A DNA stretch of 64,000 nt. Source: Yamagishiella unicocca (taxonomy: Eukaryota > Chlorophyta > Chlorophyceae > Chlamydomonadales > Volvocaceae). The translations under genes were made by a program, and so were the position numbers. The DNA is taken from contig BDSL01000038.1 in the NCBI GenBank assembly GCA_003116995.1, positions 372,001 through 436,000 of the forward strand, read 5' to 3'. The notes below the pieces were generated by a model. It did no database searches. It saw only the letters and a program-made list of their open reading frames with translations, and had not been told where the DNA came from. How positions within the stretch are numbered: the first letter of the stretch is position 1; the number at the start of each line of letters is the position of its first letter. Positions 1 to 13,400 of this stretch are shown here, one piece after another.

Positions 1-484
1 ACATCAAAGCTCCAGCATAAGGACACACTGTCGACACTCGTGTGCCGGCGTAAAGCGTAGCGTGCCCACAGCCGTGTTGCTGTGTCAAGCCGCCGTCAGT
101 ACTAACCGTACATTTGGTGGACTGCTATCACTGCAAACAGCACAGTTCACAGTGCCATTTACGATCTTGAATACGTCAGTTCAAACGAGCCCGAAAATGG
201 GAATCCAGCAGCAACTTCTTTACCATATTCCGCTTGGCCCCAGCCCAGCCCCATACTAGCCATATGCGGCCATCACTTGGATGGCAAAACCCAACCTTAC
301 TCCCAATTAGCCATCGCCGCACACCACAGCGCACACGGCTCTCTAAAGCCCGGCGTCAACTGACTTTCCGCTTCGTGTCAACTACCGCACCTGGCATTGC
401 CTGCACAACAAACAGACATCGCCACTTGCTAGCAGTAGGAGCCGGCCCCAAGTCGAGCGAAACCAGCCTACCTACGGTCCCGTG
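1..484. other. Region downstream of the bL27m gene, no gene recognised
   Basis: Contains only short open frames without family resemblance or codon pattern. It probably holds the 3' UTR of the minus-strand bL27m gene and unassigned intergenic DNA. No TTACA (reverse complement of the algal TGTAA poly(A) signal) was found here. Confidence 0.4.
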
Positions 485-1153
485 CTAGTTGGAAGGCTGC
501 GACTGCGGCGCTGTCATCTTCGGCGCGGTATGGACCGCGCTTGTACGCTCCAACCACGACAACCGCCCATCGGACTGCCTGGGCAGGTTGAAAAACAACG
601 CGGGCTCCAGGGGCACGCTGCCCTGCAGTATGGCACGCTTCACCTGAGCGCGGCGCTGAACGAGCTCCGCGACCAGTAATCGTCGCTGTGCTTCCAATGC
701 AGCGGCGTCTTGGCAAGCCGCTGCGCCTACTCTGTCAGCAGCAGCAGCGACGACCTCCGGCAGCGGCTCTACATTGACGAAGCGCCGCTCCTTGCCGCCC
801 GGACCTGGCTCTGTTGATACTCGCACGATGCCCACACTCGTCGCGAAGAGTGTGTGGTCGCGCCCCAGCCCAACGTTTTGGCCGGGGTGGAACTTGGTAC
901 CACGCTGCCGGACAATGATCATGCCGGGGAAGGCCAGCTCGCCAGACGACATCTTCATTCCCAAATGCTTTGGAAGCGAGCCGACATGTTGTTTTGCAGA
1001 ACCACCAGCCTTCTTGGTGGCAGTACGTTGTGACGTCCACGCCCCAAGCCCGGTTGCTGAGGCAGGCAACACGCCTTGCTGAAGCCCAGTGAGCAGAGCC
1101 CCACGTAAAAGTGCAGGAATGCCATGCTGGTTACTAATTACCGCCGACAACAT
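485..1153 (-). CDS. Mitochondrial ribosomal protein bL27m
   Basis: Intronless 222-residue protein. Residues about 47-110 carry the bL27 core: a KKAGGS start, then the signature GMIIVRQRGTKFHPGQNVG and DHTLFATSVGIVRV, which match bacterial and organellar L27 closely. bL27 sits near the peptidyl-transferase centre of the large subunit. The N-terminal 45 residues are hydrophobic and hydroxylated with few acidic residues, as in a mitochondrial presequence, and the roughly 110-residue C-terminal extension is charged and absent from bacterial L27. Extension plus presequence argue for the mitochondrial rather than the plastid copy, but this is inferred. The start is the first ATG of the open frame. 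The gene lies head-to-head with the ARM-repeat gene, 363 bp between start codons. A chloroplast bL27 is the alternative. Confidence 0.9.
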   Translation of the reverse strand: MLSAVISNQHGIPALLRGALLTGLQQGVLPASATGLGAWTSQRTATKKAGGSAKQHVGSLPKHLGMKMSSGELAFPGMIIVRQRGTKFHPGQNVGLGRDHTLFATSVGIVRVSTEPGPGGKERRFVNVEPLPEVVAAAADRVGAAACQDAAALEAQRRLLVAELVQRRAQVKRAILQGSVPLEPALFFNLPRQSDGRLSWLERTSAVHTAPKMTAPQSQPSN

Positions 1154-1516
1154 TCTGCGACCCTAATGATTGCCAAGCTTCTAATGAGCAGGCGTCACGC
1201 TTGCGCGTTGCGCAGCTTAATACATACAGTACAGCTCCTTCTCCATCTATTGTCGGTGAGACCTGCTTCGCTCGTTTGGGGATTGCATGGAATACCGGTA
1301 ACATGGAATCCATTTGTTCGTGCAATTGACTGTTCAGTCATTATGTGCGACGCATTTCTAGAAGCACATTCCTACTCATTAAGTAGAAAATCCTACAGCT
1401 ACTCTTAAACGACATCCCATGTCGGGCACGAAAGGCATGACAGCTCGCGCAGCATTGACCCAGACTGTGCCAAACTAGCAGGCAACCAGCCCCCAAGTGC
1501 TGCAGCTTGGACTACG
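1154..1516. promoter_or_regulatory. Divergent intergenic region between bL27m and the ARM-repeat gene
   Basis: A 363-bp AT-richer stretch between two outward-reading start codons. It must hold both 5' UTRs and promoters. No convincing TATA box stands out; the bidirectional role is inferred from gene geometry. Confidence 0.5.
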
Positions 1517-4500
1517 ATGTCATTTGCCACAACATCACGCTGTTGCATCGCATTGATTGATAAGATAGACGCAGCTGCTGACCATGCGACCGCTTTCGGT
1601 CCCGAAGCACGAGTCCTGCGTGACAAGCTCGTGGAATTGCGGCCTCTACTCAGAGAGTTTGTCACGAAACGTGATGGGGACAAAGCTCTCATCGGGGCAC
1701 TTGAGGTAAGTCACCAGCAGTCTGAGCCAGCAGTCTGAGTCCAACGAATGCACGGTTGGTTAAGGCCTGTCGCTACCTCAACTGGATGGGAAAGCCCCCT
1801 TACGTTGGCAAGTGACTTGGGTGGCTTCCGCATACCCAAGCTGTCCTGCGCCGGGGCCTGCATCAGGTGCTCATGCGGTTTCGATTGGGCTGTTGGGAGT
1901 TAGAGGTTTACCGACCCAACGGGCGGGACAACGCGCTGAGGGTGTCTGCCGGTTGTGCGAGCCAAAAATGAAATGCAAGTGCCTGTGCTTGCGGGCGAAG
2001 TTTGAGGACGCGATAAAATTCCAGGGGCGAGACATGCGTACCATTATAGACAAAGCGCCTCTTCTGGCCGTGCCCAGCTTTCTCTCTAGAGTTTGGGACA
2101 TTAGGCACGCGGCAATGAAGCGCCTTGCGCTCAAACGGTGACGGGGGGACGAAGATGCACCCGCCTGCCACCGAAACAACATATAAATGTACGTGGCCAC
2201 TTGGGCAGAACTTGTAAATTATAACTTGTAACTTGTTAGTAGTGTCTGGTTCCCACAGGACATCCAGTCGGCACTTCACTGCTTCCTGGGGGCTGTGGAG
2301 CGCTGCTGTACGCAAGGTCCGCTGCAAACCTTGCTCACTGCGGACCAACTGCTGCATCGATTGGTTGACAGTTGCCTTCGCGTGCATCGCGAGTTGGCGC
2401 GGCTGCAACGTGGGCAACTGCCGACCGTCGTGACGGCACAAGCAAAGATGTTATCAGCTCAGCTGAGCAGTTCCACAGTGAACTTTGAGACGTTGCGCCA
2501 GCTGCACAGCGTACACTTCGAGCTGCAACAGGAGGTAGGGAACGTAGGTGTGGGAACGTGTAACGCACGCATGAGATATGCCTCCACAACATGGACAAGG
2601 ATGGCGCGATGAAGGGGGAAAGAATGAATGGAAGGGCGTTGGGAGGGGTGCCAATCGAACGTGCAAGTCCTGGCTAATTTTACGCGCGTACTCCCAGGAT
2701 GCAGAGCGCTTTGCTTGAGCCCGTGGCAACCGGGTATTAACCGTGCTGACGGCGGTCTTTGCGTGCGCACAGGCCGAGCGCGTGCGCTTGGGCGTCAGCG
2801 ACGACGGCGCGTTCACTGCTCTGATCACACGGCTAGTCACGTGCTGCACGGCCGAGCAGCTCAACTCTGATGCGATGTTCCTGGCGCAGCGGACGGCAGA
2901 GGAGAAGGCTAGCCAGCACACCGTTCAAGCTTTTTTCCTCAAGCTGGCAAGCAATACCATCCAGGCACTCGTGCCCAGTCCTGTTGAAGGGCCCAAAATG
3001 GAGCTCAATGGTGCCCGTGCACCGAATCTGGCGGCAAACCCCCAGCTTGAGCAAACAGCCGTGGAGCTATCCTCAGTCACCAAGCTGCTGGCGCAGCTCA
3101 GTAGCTCGTCGTCCCCACATGGCGACCGGGTGGCCGCGCTCGAAGTGCTGTGCCAGGCTCTAGAGGGACACGGGAAAACCCAGATAACGAAGGTAATGTA
3201 CGCAGCGCCGGGACTTAATTGTACGTGATTTGTCCGGAAAAAAGGAAAGGGATGTTGCCAGAGGGGTTTCCGCTGCAGCAACTATGTTTTTTTGCTGTCA
3301 GGTAGTAGGCATTTCTGTTGATCCATTGCGCTGCCGCTATCTGCATTCCAAACATAGGCTCCGCTTGCGTAATTCCCATTACTCCAACCCCGACGACAGG
3401 CGCTGGAAGAAGCTGGTGTTGGCATGCTGTTACGCCTGATGGCCAACAGTGTCCCCAGCCTGAAAAGCGTCGCGCTGCGCTTGCTGGCGGCTCTGCTTGA
3501 GGCTGAGCCTGCCTGCTCTAGCCAGCTGATTGCAGCGCGCGGCGTCCAGGTGCTGGTCCACCTGTTGACGAGCTGTCTCGAATCCGAGCAGCAGCGTCAT
3601 GCCATGGCAGCATCGCGACGAGTGGAGTTGGTGGCTGCGCCTGCAGCCGCCATAATAAGCGTAGCAGCAAGGTCGCCCGCAGGCAAGAAGGGCCTCAGCT
3701 TTCCCGGGCGCAAGCAGGTCGCCCAATCAGAGGCGCTGCCGGAGCAGCCCTTGATAAACGTTGCGGACGCGGGTATGGGCGCCAGTGACGCGGAAGTCGA
3801 GATGTGCCTGCATGCTGTCGCTCTTCTACGCCAGCTGTGCACTTCCCATGTGGTAAGTCGAGCCCAGTACTGCAGCATCCAGTCAACACTAACGTGCCCT
3901 GACGCGGCTCGCATTCTTTATCGCAGACTCCAGACGCCTCCTCGCGCACGTTAACTGCTCTTGGTTGTCTCGTGCAGGCAGAGCTGGTGTCTGCTGGTGC
4001 AGTGCATGCCCTCTGCCGCACCGCCAGCTTGCCTGGCGGTGGCCCGCTGGCAAGCGCAGCAGCAGCAGCACTGGCAGATGCTTCTCAAGACGGTGGTGTG
4101 GCCATGCAGGTGCGTCACTGGTCTGTGTGCTACGTCTACCCTGTACGTTGGTTACTGTGCATTTACGTTCAACCGACATTGGAAACGCATCCCAACTCGC
4201 TCCCCTGGAAAGCCCTGGCGCAGGTGCTACAAGAGCGTTTGCTCGTGCCGCTGGCAGACTTGCGGAGCTCTGACCGGCCGTCCGAGGCGGCGTCGGCAAT
4301 CGCTTGCATTGCAGCCATTATGCAGCACCCGACCCGATTGCTGGGCCAGCACACGGCTAAGGATGTCCAGCTGTGCACGGAAATGGGAAGAGGGTGCGAT
4401 GTTGCATCTGTGACCGTGTTGCTGGATATGGCTGTGGAGGCTGCGAGCGGCAGCCAGGCAATCACTGAACATTGTAAGTACGAGCAATCACTGCGTATTC

Positions 4501-7164
4501 AGGATTTGCACGACATCCATCCGAAGGGAGGCAACAGCGGTGTATTTATTGCGTGCAGGCGGGCCCAGTATGCCGGGTATATTCGAACTGCTGCCGGCCT
4601 GCCTTCACAGCTCAGAGAACCGTGCTGCGGCTTTGCGGCACGGTGCGGCGATGCGCGTTTTGCTGCTACGGGTGGCGGAGGCCGACGCGACGGCTGCAGT
4701 CACGCTCAAGCGCCTCGCCGGGGACGACCTTGGCAAAACGACCGTCGTACGGCAACTTTCACAGGTTCGAGAGCCCACTGGCCGTTGCTGCAGGGCCTGC
4801 CACAGGTCCCGGAGCTTCACATCCGCGTTGGCGCGCATGTGGATCTTGCCTCCCGTAGCACAGTTTCCATTTGTCCATGTTGCCGCAGCTGTATGTGCGC
4901 CAAGAGGCACCCGAGGAATCCTAGCATCCCACGGTTGCGCGTGTCTGCACACTCGTAGGCGCTGACGGCTGACACGATCTGTGCCAGCAGCCGTAAGGCA
5001 GCTGCCCTTGCTCTGTGCCTCGCGGACGTCATCCGGCCCGCCAGCCGAGACCGCTCGGTGGCGCGCTGGTCGAGCGAGGCATGCAGCGAGTGCCAGCAAT
5101 GCGGGGCTGTTCGATCGCTCATGGTCCTCGCGGCCAGCTCAGACGCAACATGCAGGACAGCAGGTAGATGAGGCGGCGTATGTACGTGGTCATCTACCTT
5201 CGAAGGCTGCCAATACAAGGCACCCGCAGTGTGGTCGTGCAGGACTGCGCTGCAGTGCTCAGGAGAGCAGGCTTGCTTTTGGTGCACAGCAAAGAGGGCG
5301 GCAACAGAGCGCACGCACGTGGTGTCTGTCGCTCCTGCAGGTCTGGCGTGCCTTCATGCGCTAGCAGTGTACGGCAATCAGACCATCCGGGCGGTGCTTG
5401 GGGAGTGCGGCGCCGTCGTGTCGCTGGTAGACGCCGTCAAGTTTGAGGGCGTGGAGCTGCCGGACAGCTTGCAGCCTCCCATCTGCACGCCACACACCTT
5501 GGGCCAAGCCGCTGCGGAGGCGCTCGCCTCCCTCGCCAGCACCACCGACGCTTTGAGGCAAGACGTGTGCATGCAGGTGAGCTTTCGGACACATGGAGGG
5601 GCTCAAATTTCCAGTCTCACCTACCGCTCAAGTGAGGGTCCAGTCGAAACGCAACCCCCGCGCTCTCATTTTTAATATGTGCCCTATGCCCTATCTTTGC
5701 AGCTGTGTGCGTTTTGGGGTTCTAGCAGCACCCCCTTGGCTGCAAGTGCCTGCCAAGCGCTGCTAGTGCTGCTGGAGGGCTCGCCGGCTACGGGTTCTGC
5801 GCTAGTGGCCCACGGCGTTATGGCGACGCTGGTCGCGCACGTTTCCAAGCCCCCGTCCTCGCAGACAAAGGAAAGCAGCGATCCGGCCGTCCACGGGCTC
5901 TTGCAGCAGCGGGCGGTGCACCTGTTGTGGGTGCTGTGCCGGGGAGGTGGCAGCGCTGTGGACGCCGCCGTGAGCGCAGGCGCTGCAGGGATTCTGCTCC
6001 ACCGCCTCAACACGGCGATCGATGTGTCCCTCCGCGTGGAGGCAGCGGCAGCACTGGGGCCCCTGTTGAAGAAGTCTTCGGCTGTGCGTGATACGGTGGG
6101 CAGCCAGGGTGGGTTAGAGACTCTGCTGCAACTTGCCCGCGGAGCACCCGCCACACTTCCGCTGTGGGAGGACGCGCTGGCGGCCCTCGCAGCGCTGGCT
6201 GCGCTGCATGCTCCCAGTCGTGTGGAAGCGCCTCGAGCCCTGCGGCAGATGCTGGTGCGCGGGTCCACGCGCGAGGTGGCCGCTGCAGCAATGGTCGTCG
6301 CCCGCATGAGCAGCGCCCCGGCTGGGCGCGAGGCTGTGCTGGCGGAGGACATGGCCGACCCTCTAGTGAAGCTTCTCGCAGCAGGTGGGGGGCTTGGTGT
6401 TGGGCCTGCAACCCTTTTTGATGTTCATGGCGCGACTTGCCTCGCCACCCGCAGCCCTGCATCTTGCCGGTAGTGCGTGCATCATGCTGCGCCCTGACAT
6501 CCAGTACATGCGTTGTATATACCTTCAGTACGTGCGTTGTTCGCGCTCATAGTCCTGTAACCGGGCCCTTTTGGTTGCTTCCGCCCCGGTGTCTTTGATG
6601 AGGGGCAGGTGACAACCGTGCCAGCGCCGCAGCCGCCAACACCATCTCGCATTTGGCGGTTCCCCCGACAGTGCAGCTGCCTCCGTGCGCTGCGCTGCCG
6701 GATGGGGGCATGATTCGCCCGCGACTCGTATTGGTCCGTGCCGGTGCTGTGCCGGCGTTGCTTGGCCTTTTGCGAGGGGCTGGAGAGACACTGGCCTCTC
6801 CATCCCAGGCGTCCGTTGCTGGAGTTACGACAGACAACCTGGAGGCTGTCTTGGTATCAGCAGCGGAAGCCTTGGAATGCCTGGCTGCTGGAGAGGAGGG
6901 CGTCCAGGCCATCCGGTGAGTGCTTCGCGTTGTTCTCACCAGTAGTACTTCAACCTTGGTTAGTGCAATCCGCTCTGGGAAAGTTTGCCAGTGACCACCA
7001 CAATGGCTTCGGCAACGCCCCTCCATATCGCCCCTTCGCTGGTGGACCCCAGAACTGCTGGCGGTATCGAGGTGCTCAAGGAAACGGTGGCGCGTGGAAA
7101 ACGGCGCTTGATTCCGGCAGCGATGGCCTCGGCAGCCTCACGCATTCTACTGCAGTGCGTGTGA
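1517..7164 (+). CDS. Armadillo/HEAT-like repeat protein
   Basis: Twelve exons: 1517-1705, 2259-2534, 2773-3192, 3400-3852, 3978-4109, 4224-4473, 4559-4764, 4959-5163, 5341-5576, 5703-6384, 6609-6915, 6984-7164. They join in phase to 1,178 codons. The protein is a chain of amphipathic helices typical of ARM repeats, such as AGAAGILLHRLNTAIDVSLR and TLPLWEDALAALAALAALHA, with repeated G-A-V/L-L-L turns (AGAVPALLGLLRGAG). ARM folds are protein-interaction scaffolds; no catalytic domain is visible. The N-terminal 200 residues look like non-repeat helices. The last junction (acceptor at 6983) is the weakest, chosen because it alone gives a sensible C-terminus. I cannot assign it to a named ARM family. 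No TGTAA signal was found close downstream. Confidence 0.8.
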
Positions 7165-7802
7165 TGCGGGTCTGGCGGAACTGCCGTAGGAGGCTTTCGG
7201 CGCAATCGGACCGGCAGGAAGTATCGCGATGCTCATCGATTGTTATAGAGTATAACGGTTTATCGTCCGAACGGTCAAACGGCGCGCAAGTAGTCTTACG
7301 CGACCTTGCTGCAAACAGCCCGTGGCAACCATCTTGAAAACTGTTCGAGAGCTGGCAGCATGCAAGCATTTGTACAGATAAAGCCCATGCAAGCGAGAGC
7401 ATCTGGCGATGGTTACCTGCCGAAAGGTGAATAAAATGCTTTGGCTACCCCTGCAACTTCGAACACACGCACCCTGGCTAAGCAGGAGAGACGTGCAAAC
7501 ACTAACGGGTACCAAAACATTTTTGCCTTCTGCACTTCTACGGTCCTGGGCGCTGGATCAATGACAGCCTGCCTATAAACACCCGAATTTCTCCGCGTTT
7601 GAAGTAGGCCATCAAGGAACTTGCCTGCATCTGCCTCGTTTCCACCACCACCACGCATGTGCACTACAAAAGCGTGGAGAACCCTGCCCATATACAACCG
7701 TTATCGATCAGCACCACCATGAACGCGCAGCTGACAAGTAAACGTTACGGCCATCATCCTTTGCCTGTCGTGCATTCCGCGTCCATGCCCCGCACTACCT
7801 GC
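7165..7802. other. Convergent 3' region between the ARM and RGTB genes
   Basis: The two flanking genes read towards each other, so this interval should contain both 3' UTRs. Open frames here are short and have no recognisable family features. Confidence 0.5.
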
Positions 7803-9749
7803 TTACGCGTTAATCTCCACTGTGCCCACGTCAGCTGCGGCAGGTTGGGCGGTGCGCTTCTTAATACGATCCACTACGTCGACTGGTAGCGCCCACGTGG
7901 GGTCAATAGCTGCCAGCCCGGGGTAACCCATGAGCGACAAACCCGCGATGCCGAAGAATGTGTGATATACGTCCGCCATGTCATCCGGCCTGTCACTGAT
8001 GCCCCCATCCTCCTCGTCTTGGCAGTCCAAGATGAAGCGAGTCAGCGCAGTGCGGTCGATCCAGTGCAGCCGACCCAGAATGCTGAGGCACGAAAGGCAC
8101 CACCACGAATAGCAGACCTGCAGCACAGGGGAAAGATGTCGGTAAACGTGCAGTAGCTCTGCAAGCTCCATTGGACAAGCAGAACATCCGTATAGGTTCT
8201 AGCATGTAGGCTTACATCTTGAAGCTTCTCGGGTCTGCCGTTTAGGCCACCGGACTTTGTTTGCCTCTCGCAGAGCCTGCATAAGGATGCCGGCCAGGCA
8301 GGGGCGTCTGGATCACGAACTCATTACGATTCAAAAACCGTACGCCAGTGACAACAGTCCCGCCAAGCGCTTCCCCCACGCCATCTCTCTAATTTTTAAT
8401 GCAAGCAGGATGGACCCGACGCCGCTGACTAGTGTCCCGCCACCACGTGTCCACCCACCACCAGCAGAACAGGTCGCGGTTCACCAGGTGCAATGCATCC
8501 GCCAGGGACAGTGCACCGATGCAGGTGAACACTTGGCCAGCGTGGGACTCGTTACCTGGCGCCACATGGGGCCAGACGCGGCCATCAGCCAAAAGAAACG
8601 TAAGTCTGGACCAGCAGCACTGGCATGTAAGAATTGAAGCGTGTTGGAGCGTTGGCGTTTAATTGGAGCCAAGACTCACCGGGTGTGCAACCGAACCCGC
8701 CATCGAAGTTCTTACACCGGGCGATGAACTCCAGAGCACTTGGAACGTCGATTGTCGTGGCACGGCCCAAGATGGAGAGGCAAAGCAGCGCGCAGTACGT
8801 GAACCTGGAACGATGTGATAAAAAAAGTGCAGGTTAAGCCCACGCAGGTCAACACCGGGCATATCGTACTGTAACGAATCGCGCGAAGCGCTTACCGCGT
8901 GTCGATCTCTCCCCACACGTCACCAGCGAAGGACCCGTCAGGCTGCTGCAGGCTCGCCACGTCTGCAGGAAGTGTGGCCGCGGCGTGTCAGCCTAGGCGC
9001 GAGCATTACTAAGCAACTACTCCTTGACCCCATCCAGGCGAAGAGGCTGCCGGTTTTGTCATCACACTGCCCCTTCCACTCCTGCCTCATACCAACGACT
9101 CCCCCACAACCCATCCAACTTACAGGAGGCAACTTTGTCGGCGTCCACGGTATCGAGCTTGTCGTACAGCGCAAGGATCTGTACGGCGCTTAATGTGTAC
9201 AGCAAGTGCGGGTCGTTGCGCTCGCTGCCACCAAAGCCGCCGCAGGGGTGTTGGCATCGCGACACCCACGCCAGGATGGCGTCCTTGTCCATTTCTTCCA
9301 GCCGGCCCGTGAGGTACATGGCGGACAGGCCCCAGTACATGCCGCTCATCCAAAAGTGCTCCGTCGCCACGAACTCAAGTTTATCCGGGGTCTGTAAGCA
9401 GGGCCATTTGGCAGGGCTTGGGTACAGAAGTGTGGACCGGTGCTGAAGGGCTCGTACCCATAGGGGGCATGGACAAAAGGCAAGGCAAGGTAAACGTGGG
9501 TACACCCCCTCACATCGTCCTGGTGTAACTGCCATGTCGTCCTGTTGGCGGCGTCAGGCAAGGTGTCTGTCGCCCCCGGTCGCTGGGCGTCTACGCGGGG
9601 GGTCACACCGTTGCGTATGGTGGCCGCCCTCTTCTACCCACCTCCCATAGGCGAGAAAATGACTTGATGTACGCAGCATGCTTGTCGGTCAGCAGCGTAC
9701 TCCGCGCCCCAAGATCCTCTGCCGGTCCAGCCAGGCAGCTTACGCTCAT
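7803..9749 (-). CDS. RGTB: Rab geranylgeranyltransferase (type II) beta subunit
   Basis: Seven exons read on the minus strand: 9749-9642, 9391-9124, 8962-8896, 8804-8680, 8555-8459, 8276-8216, 8117-7803; all junctions are in phase and give 346 residues, close to the roughly 330 of the family. The protein is the catalytic beta subunit that, with an alpha subunit and Rab escort protein, transfers geranylgeranyl to C-terminal cysteines of Rab GTPases. Prenyltransferase repeats are clear (CGGFGGSERNDPHLLYTLSA, DGSFAGDVWGEIDTR, DGGFGCTPG, GGLNGRPEKLQDVCYSWW). The zinc ligands are present: Asp and Cys in QDVCYSWW and His in DVYHTFFG. The start ATG opens the short exon MSVSCLAGPAEDLGA just before the conserved LLTDKHAAYIKSFS. 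Type I (GGTase-I) and farnesyltransferase beta subunits are excluded by the ISDRPDD/ALPVDVV signature. Confidence 0.95.
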
Positions 9750-10454
9750 TTCCGGACGTGAATAGGCGCTGAAAGAGTGAAACCGCTTTCAGGGAACTGG
9801 CGCCCCCATAGCGGTCTGCATGCAGGCAGCTCTACTTGATGAAAGTTACAATACAGGAAACACCAAGTGGAGTGAAGAGTAATCAGTTGTAGCTTGTTAT
9901 AGGTTGTCAGCGCATGAAATACGGGAGAGCAATGCAGAGGTTCAGGACCATAATCCAGCATCGCTATGCGGCATTGTTAACATTATCTCTATAACATGTT
10001 ACGCAACTGTATGGCGTCGATACTTCTGCATAACCCAACGACACCTGGAAAAAAACGTTTACTTCATTAGCGTCGCTTACTTCCTCCAGATCATATTGCC
10101 GCTGTGGTAATTTTCAGTAGTGCTTTTCTGCCCTTGCAACGGTGGGGAGGGCCGCCAAGAGAAGCGTACAAATATAAGCGGCGAAGCTCGCAGGATCACC
10201 TGGTGGGAGTTGCATCGTATGTGATTGGATCTAAATATATGTTTAGGCTTGCTGCTCGGGGTGGGCTTCGGGTCTCACGTGGTTGAGGATGTTCTAGTGC
10301 TCAAGCGCCATAGAGACATATACCACACCGTAACGGTGCCATTTGCTTCCCGTGGTCTATGCATAACATTGTGTGTGCAGGTTGATTCTGCGGGAAGGAG
10401 TTCAGTGGGTTATCCGCCGGAAATGGCTTTGAGAGGGTGAGGCAGCTCTTCAGC
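9750..10454. promoter_or_regulatory. Divergent promoter region between RGTB and the cyclase gene
   Basis: About 700 bp separating two outward-reading genes. A TATA-like AAATATAAG lies near 10171-10179, well placed for a plus-strand transcript beginning near 10200. An ATG at 10424 opens a five-codon frame that stops at once, so it was not used as the cyclase start; it could be an upstream ORF or a tiny first exon. Confidence 0.45.
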
Positions 10455-13400
10455 ATGGCCTCACAGCCAGCTGGAGGCCAACGCCAGCAGGAACACCACC
10501 CTAATGGTCCCCTTCGAAGAGACCGAGAGGGGCAAATTGTGAACAGGCCCAGCCGTCGGCCCACACTTGCAGCCGATGACGACGACGCGGCAAACATCTT
10601 GCAAGCATGGGACAGAGCCAGGGCAGCTGAGGATGCAAATGTGCATCGCGGTCCATATACTGACTCCGGAATAGGGACGGAGGGTGGCATGCCTGCCCCA
10701 GGTGCGGCTGGCCTTCAGTACAAAGGGAGGCAGTGCTTTTGTGACTGAGGTAATTGAAATTTGGGCCGTTCGCAGGGAGTGCACACGACGAAGAAGGGGC
10801 AGGACGGAAGCACCAGTTACCATCTGTCTCTGAGGACCTTACTCGTGGGCTGCTCACATCCGTCCGCTACCAGCATACCTCAGTACAAAACGCGCGACTG
10901 CGCCTAACGTCAACAGATGGCCGAAAAGGTGTGCGGGTGCGAACGGCCAGCAAAAGCGTCCTGCACATTCATCCACTGAAATGTGTCGCGCAGGTATTGC
11001 AGTTTCAGGTGCCCCTTCCTGTGACCCATCCAGCTCCGAAGCCTCGCCACGAGATCGGTGAGTCGATTTAACTGTGCCGCGTTCGGCCGTGGAGCCCACA
11101 AAAACTTCACAAGGAGCACCTGCCCTCCCGGCTGCAGGGTGCGGAGAGCCAAACAACGGCGGAACAGCTACAGTGTCCCACAGACCCAAGGTTCGCTATC
11201 GTTACGTGACCTCCTCCCGGGCTCAAATCTGCAATGGCAAGTTGACAATCCCCCCCGCCGTAACTTGACACCCACACTCCCAACAGACTTGCCTCTCGAC
11301 GCCCTGCTGGCCCCAGCCGCTGCATCAGTCAGCCAGCAGGGCGCTCCCACGCCAGCTGCGGAATCGCCACGTCATGTACGGCGATTGCCTCCCCGGCGTG
11401 CAACTTTGCAGGACCTGAAGGTAGATCTCCCCCCGGCGCCAGCCAGCTCGTCACAACTCTCCCCATCATGGGTTGTGCAGCAAGCGGCAGCGTCTTCAGC
11501 CTCGAATCACGCACCGGGATCCCCAGCAGCAGCTGCAGGAAGCGTCAGGGAGCAGCCAACGATGAGCAGCAGCGGCCAGTACCCCAATTCGTCTGTCGCT
11601 GGCGACGGCGCGGGCTCAGCGGACGGAACAGGCATCCGCCGGAAGATCATCAAAATGATCTCAATCCAGCGATCTAAGCCGCGTTCCTCCGTAACTTCGT
11701 TAAAGCCTGGCTCTCAGGTACGGCTGGCTGGCGTGCAACCCAGCTGCACTCAGCTAGCAGTGCCGGCGGCGCCATCTGGGTCACCGCGTGGCGCACTGCT
11801 TTGACTTTTGCGGTTCGAACGCAGGCTGTGGTGTCTTCGGAGGGGCCCGATGCGCCGGCCCCAGCGGCGGAGTCGGAGGAGGAAGAGGAGCCGGTTGCGG
11901 CTGCCGTACATCCGGCCCCGCTCATGGTCGCTCATGATTCAGACGAGGAGGAAGTCGAGGATGTGCGCGGCAGCGGTAAGCGGAGGAGGTAACTAGAGCC
12001 ACGGAGTTGCCCAGTACTCACACTGCCAGTGCTGTCGTGGCTTGCATTGCGCTTTGAGCGGGTCTCGTAGGACCATTGCTGTCGGGCCTGGGCTACTGCA
12101 CGCGGCCATTGTCGCGGCATTCATCCCCCCTCGGGTTTTGCTCGTTGTTGTTTGGACCTTGCTGTAGGGGCAGCGGCTGCACCGTGGAATATTGGAGGTG
12201 CGGCGGGGCCCAGCCCAAGCGAGCTGCGGATGATGGGCGCAACGACCAGTGTGTCGTTCAAGAAAAGCACCATGAAGCAAGGTGTCTTGCGACCCTTGTC
12301 CACGCTGCCTCCGTTTGTGCCCCGATTGTTCATTGAGGACATAACGCTCAACCATGACAAGTATCGTGGGTTTGATGCGGCTGGGCGCGACCTAACCGCA
12401 GCGTCGAAAACGCTGCAGCCCTCCATTATCGAGTTGCAGGCAAGTCTGGAGAGGGCTGGCTGTGTGTCGGGTTGCTGGTGAAACACACCGCTCTGAAAGC
12501 CATGTTGCAGCGTAGTATCCGTAGGAATGCCGTGCTTTCTGCATAGTTCCTTTGTATCGTTCCGTACTTATGACGACGTGTTTGCTGTCCACCTTCGAAG
12601 GCGGCGGTAATGATCGCGGACGTAACGGGCTTCACCAAGCTGACGGAAATCCTTTCCAAGAAAGGTACGGGCAGGCAGGCAATGTGTTACGCATCACGTA
12701 ATGCGCTCCGTCGTGCGCGGGATCACCGGTATGGCTTGGATGGGATGTGCCGAGACCGGAGCTCAAGCTCTGTGCATGGGGGTAAACAATGCACAGCGCT
12801 ATGCGTCTGTCCAAGTCCCAAGCCGTTGCACGCCTTCCCCCCGGGCGCAGGAACTTCCGGGGTTGAACTCTTGACGACGTGCATGAACAACTACTTCACC
12901 CGCGCCATCAACATGATCATGGCCTTTGAGGGTGACGTGGTCAAGTTTGCTGGTGACTCCATGATTGTCCTCTTCTACCCAAATGAGCACGAGCGGCGAC
13001 ATGCGGACAAGGGCCTCCGCGCATGCACTCTGCGCATGATGGCCTGTTCGCATCAGCTGGCCACCAAGCTCGGGCACATGCGGATGAAGATGAACGGGCA
13101 GGTGGAGCCAGCGCCGCCCCCGACACCCGAACCGCAGCCTGCCTTTCCTGCCCACTCGGCGATGCTCTCAGCACCGCTGCCCACCAGCACGCTGGTCACG
13201 GGGGCCAATAACCCATTGCCGTCGGGCGAGCTGGAGCAGGCGGAGGGCATCAACCAGGACATGCTCCGGAACAACAGCGGGCCGTTCAGCGGCGCGGCGT
13301 CGCGGCGGATGGGGCGAGACTCGCCTCGCAGCAGCGCCACGAACCAGCCGTTGTCAGGGACCCCGGGGGGCGAGGATGTCAGCTCCACGACAGCAGACGC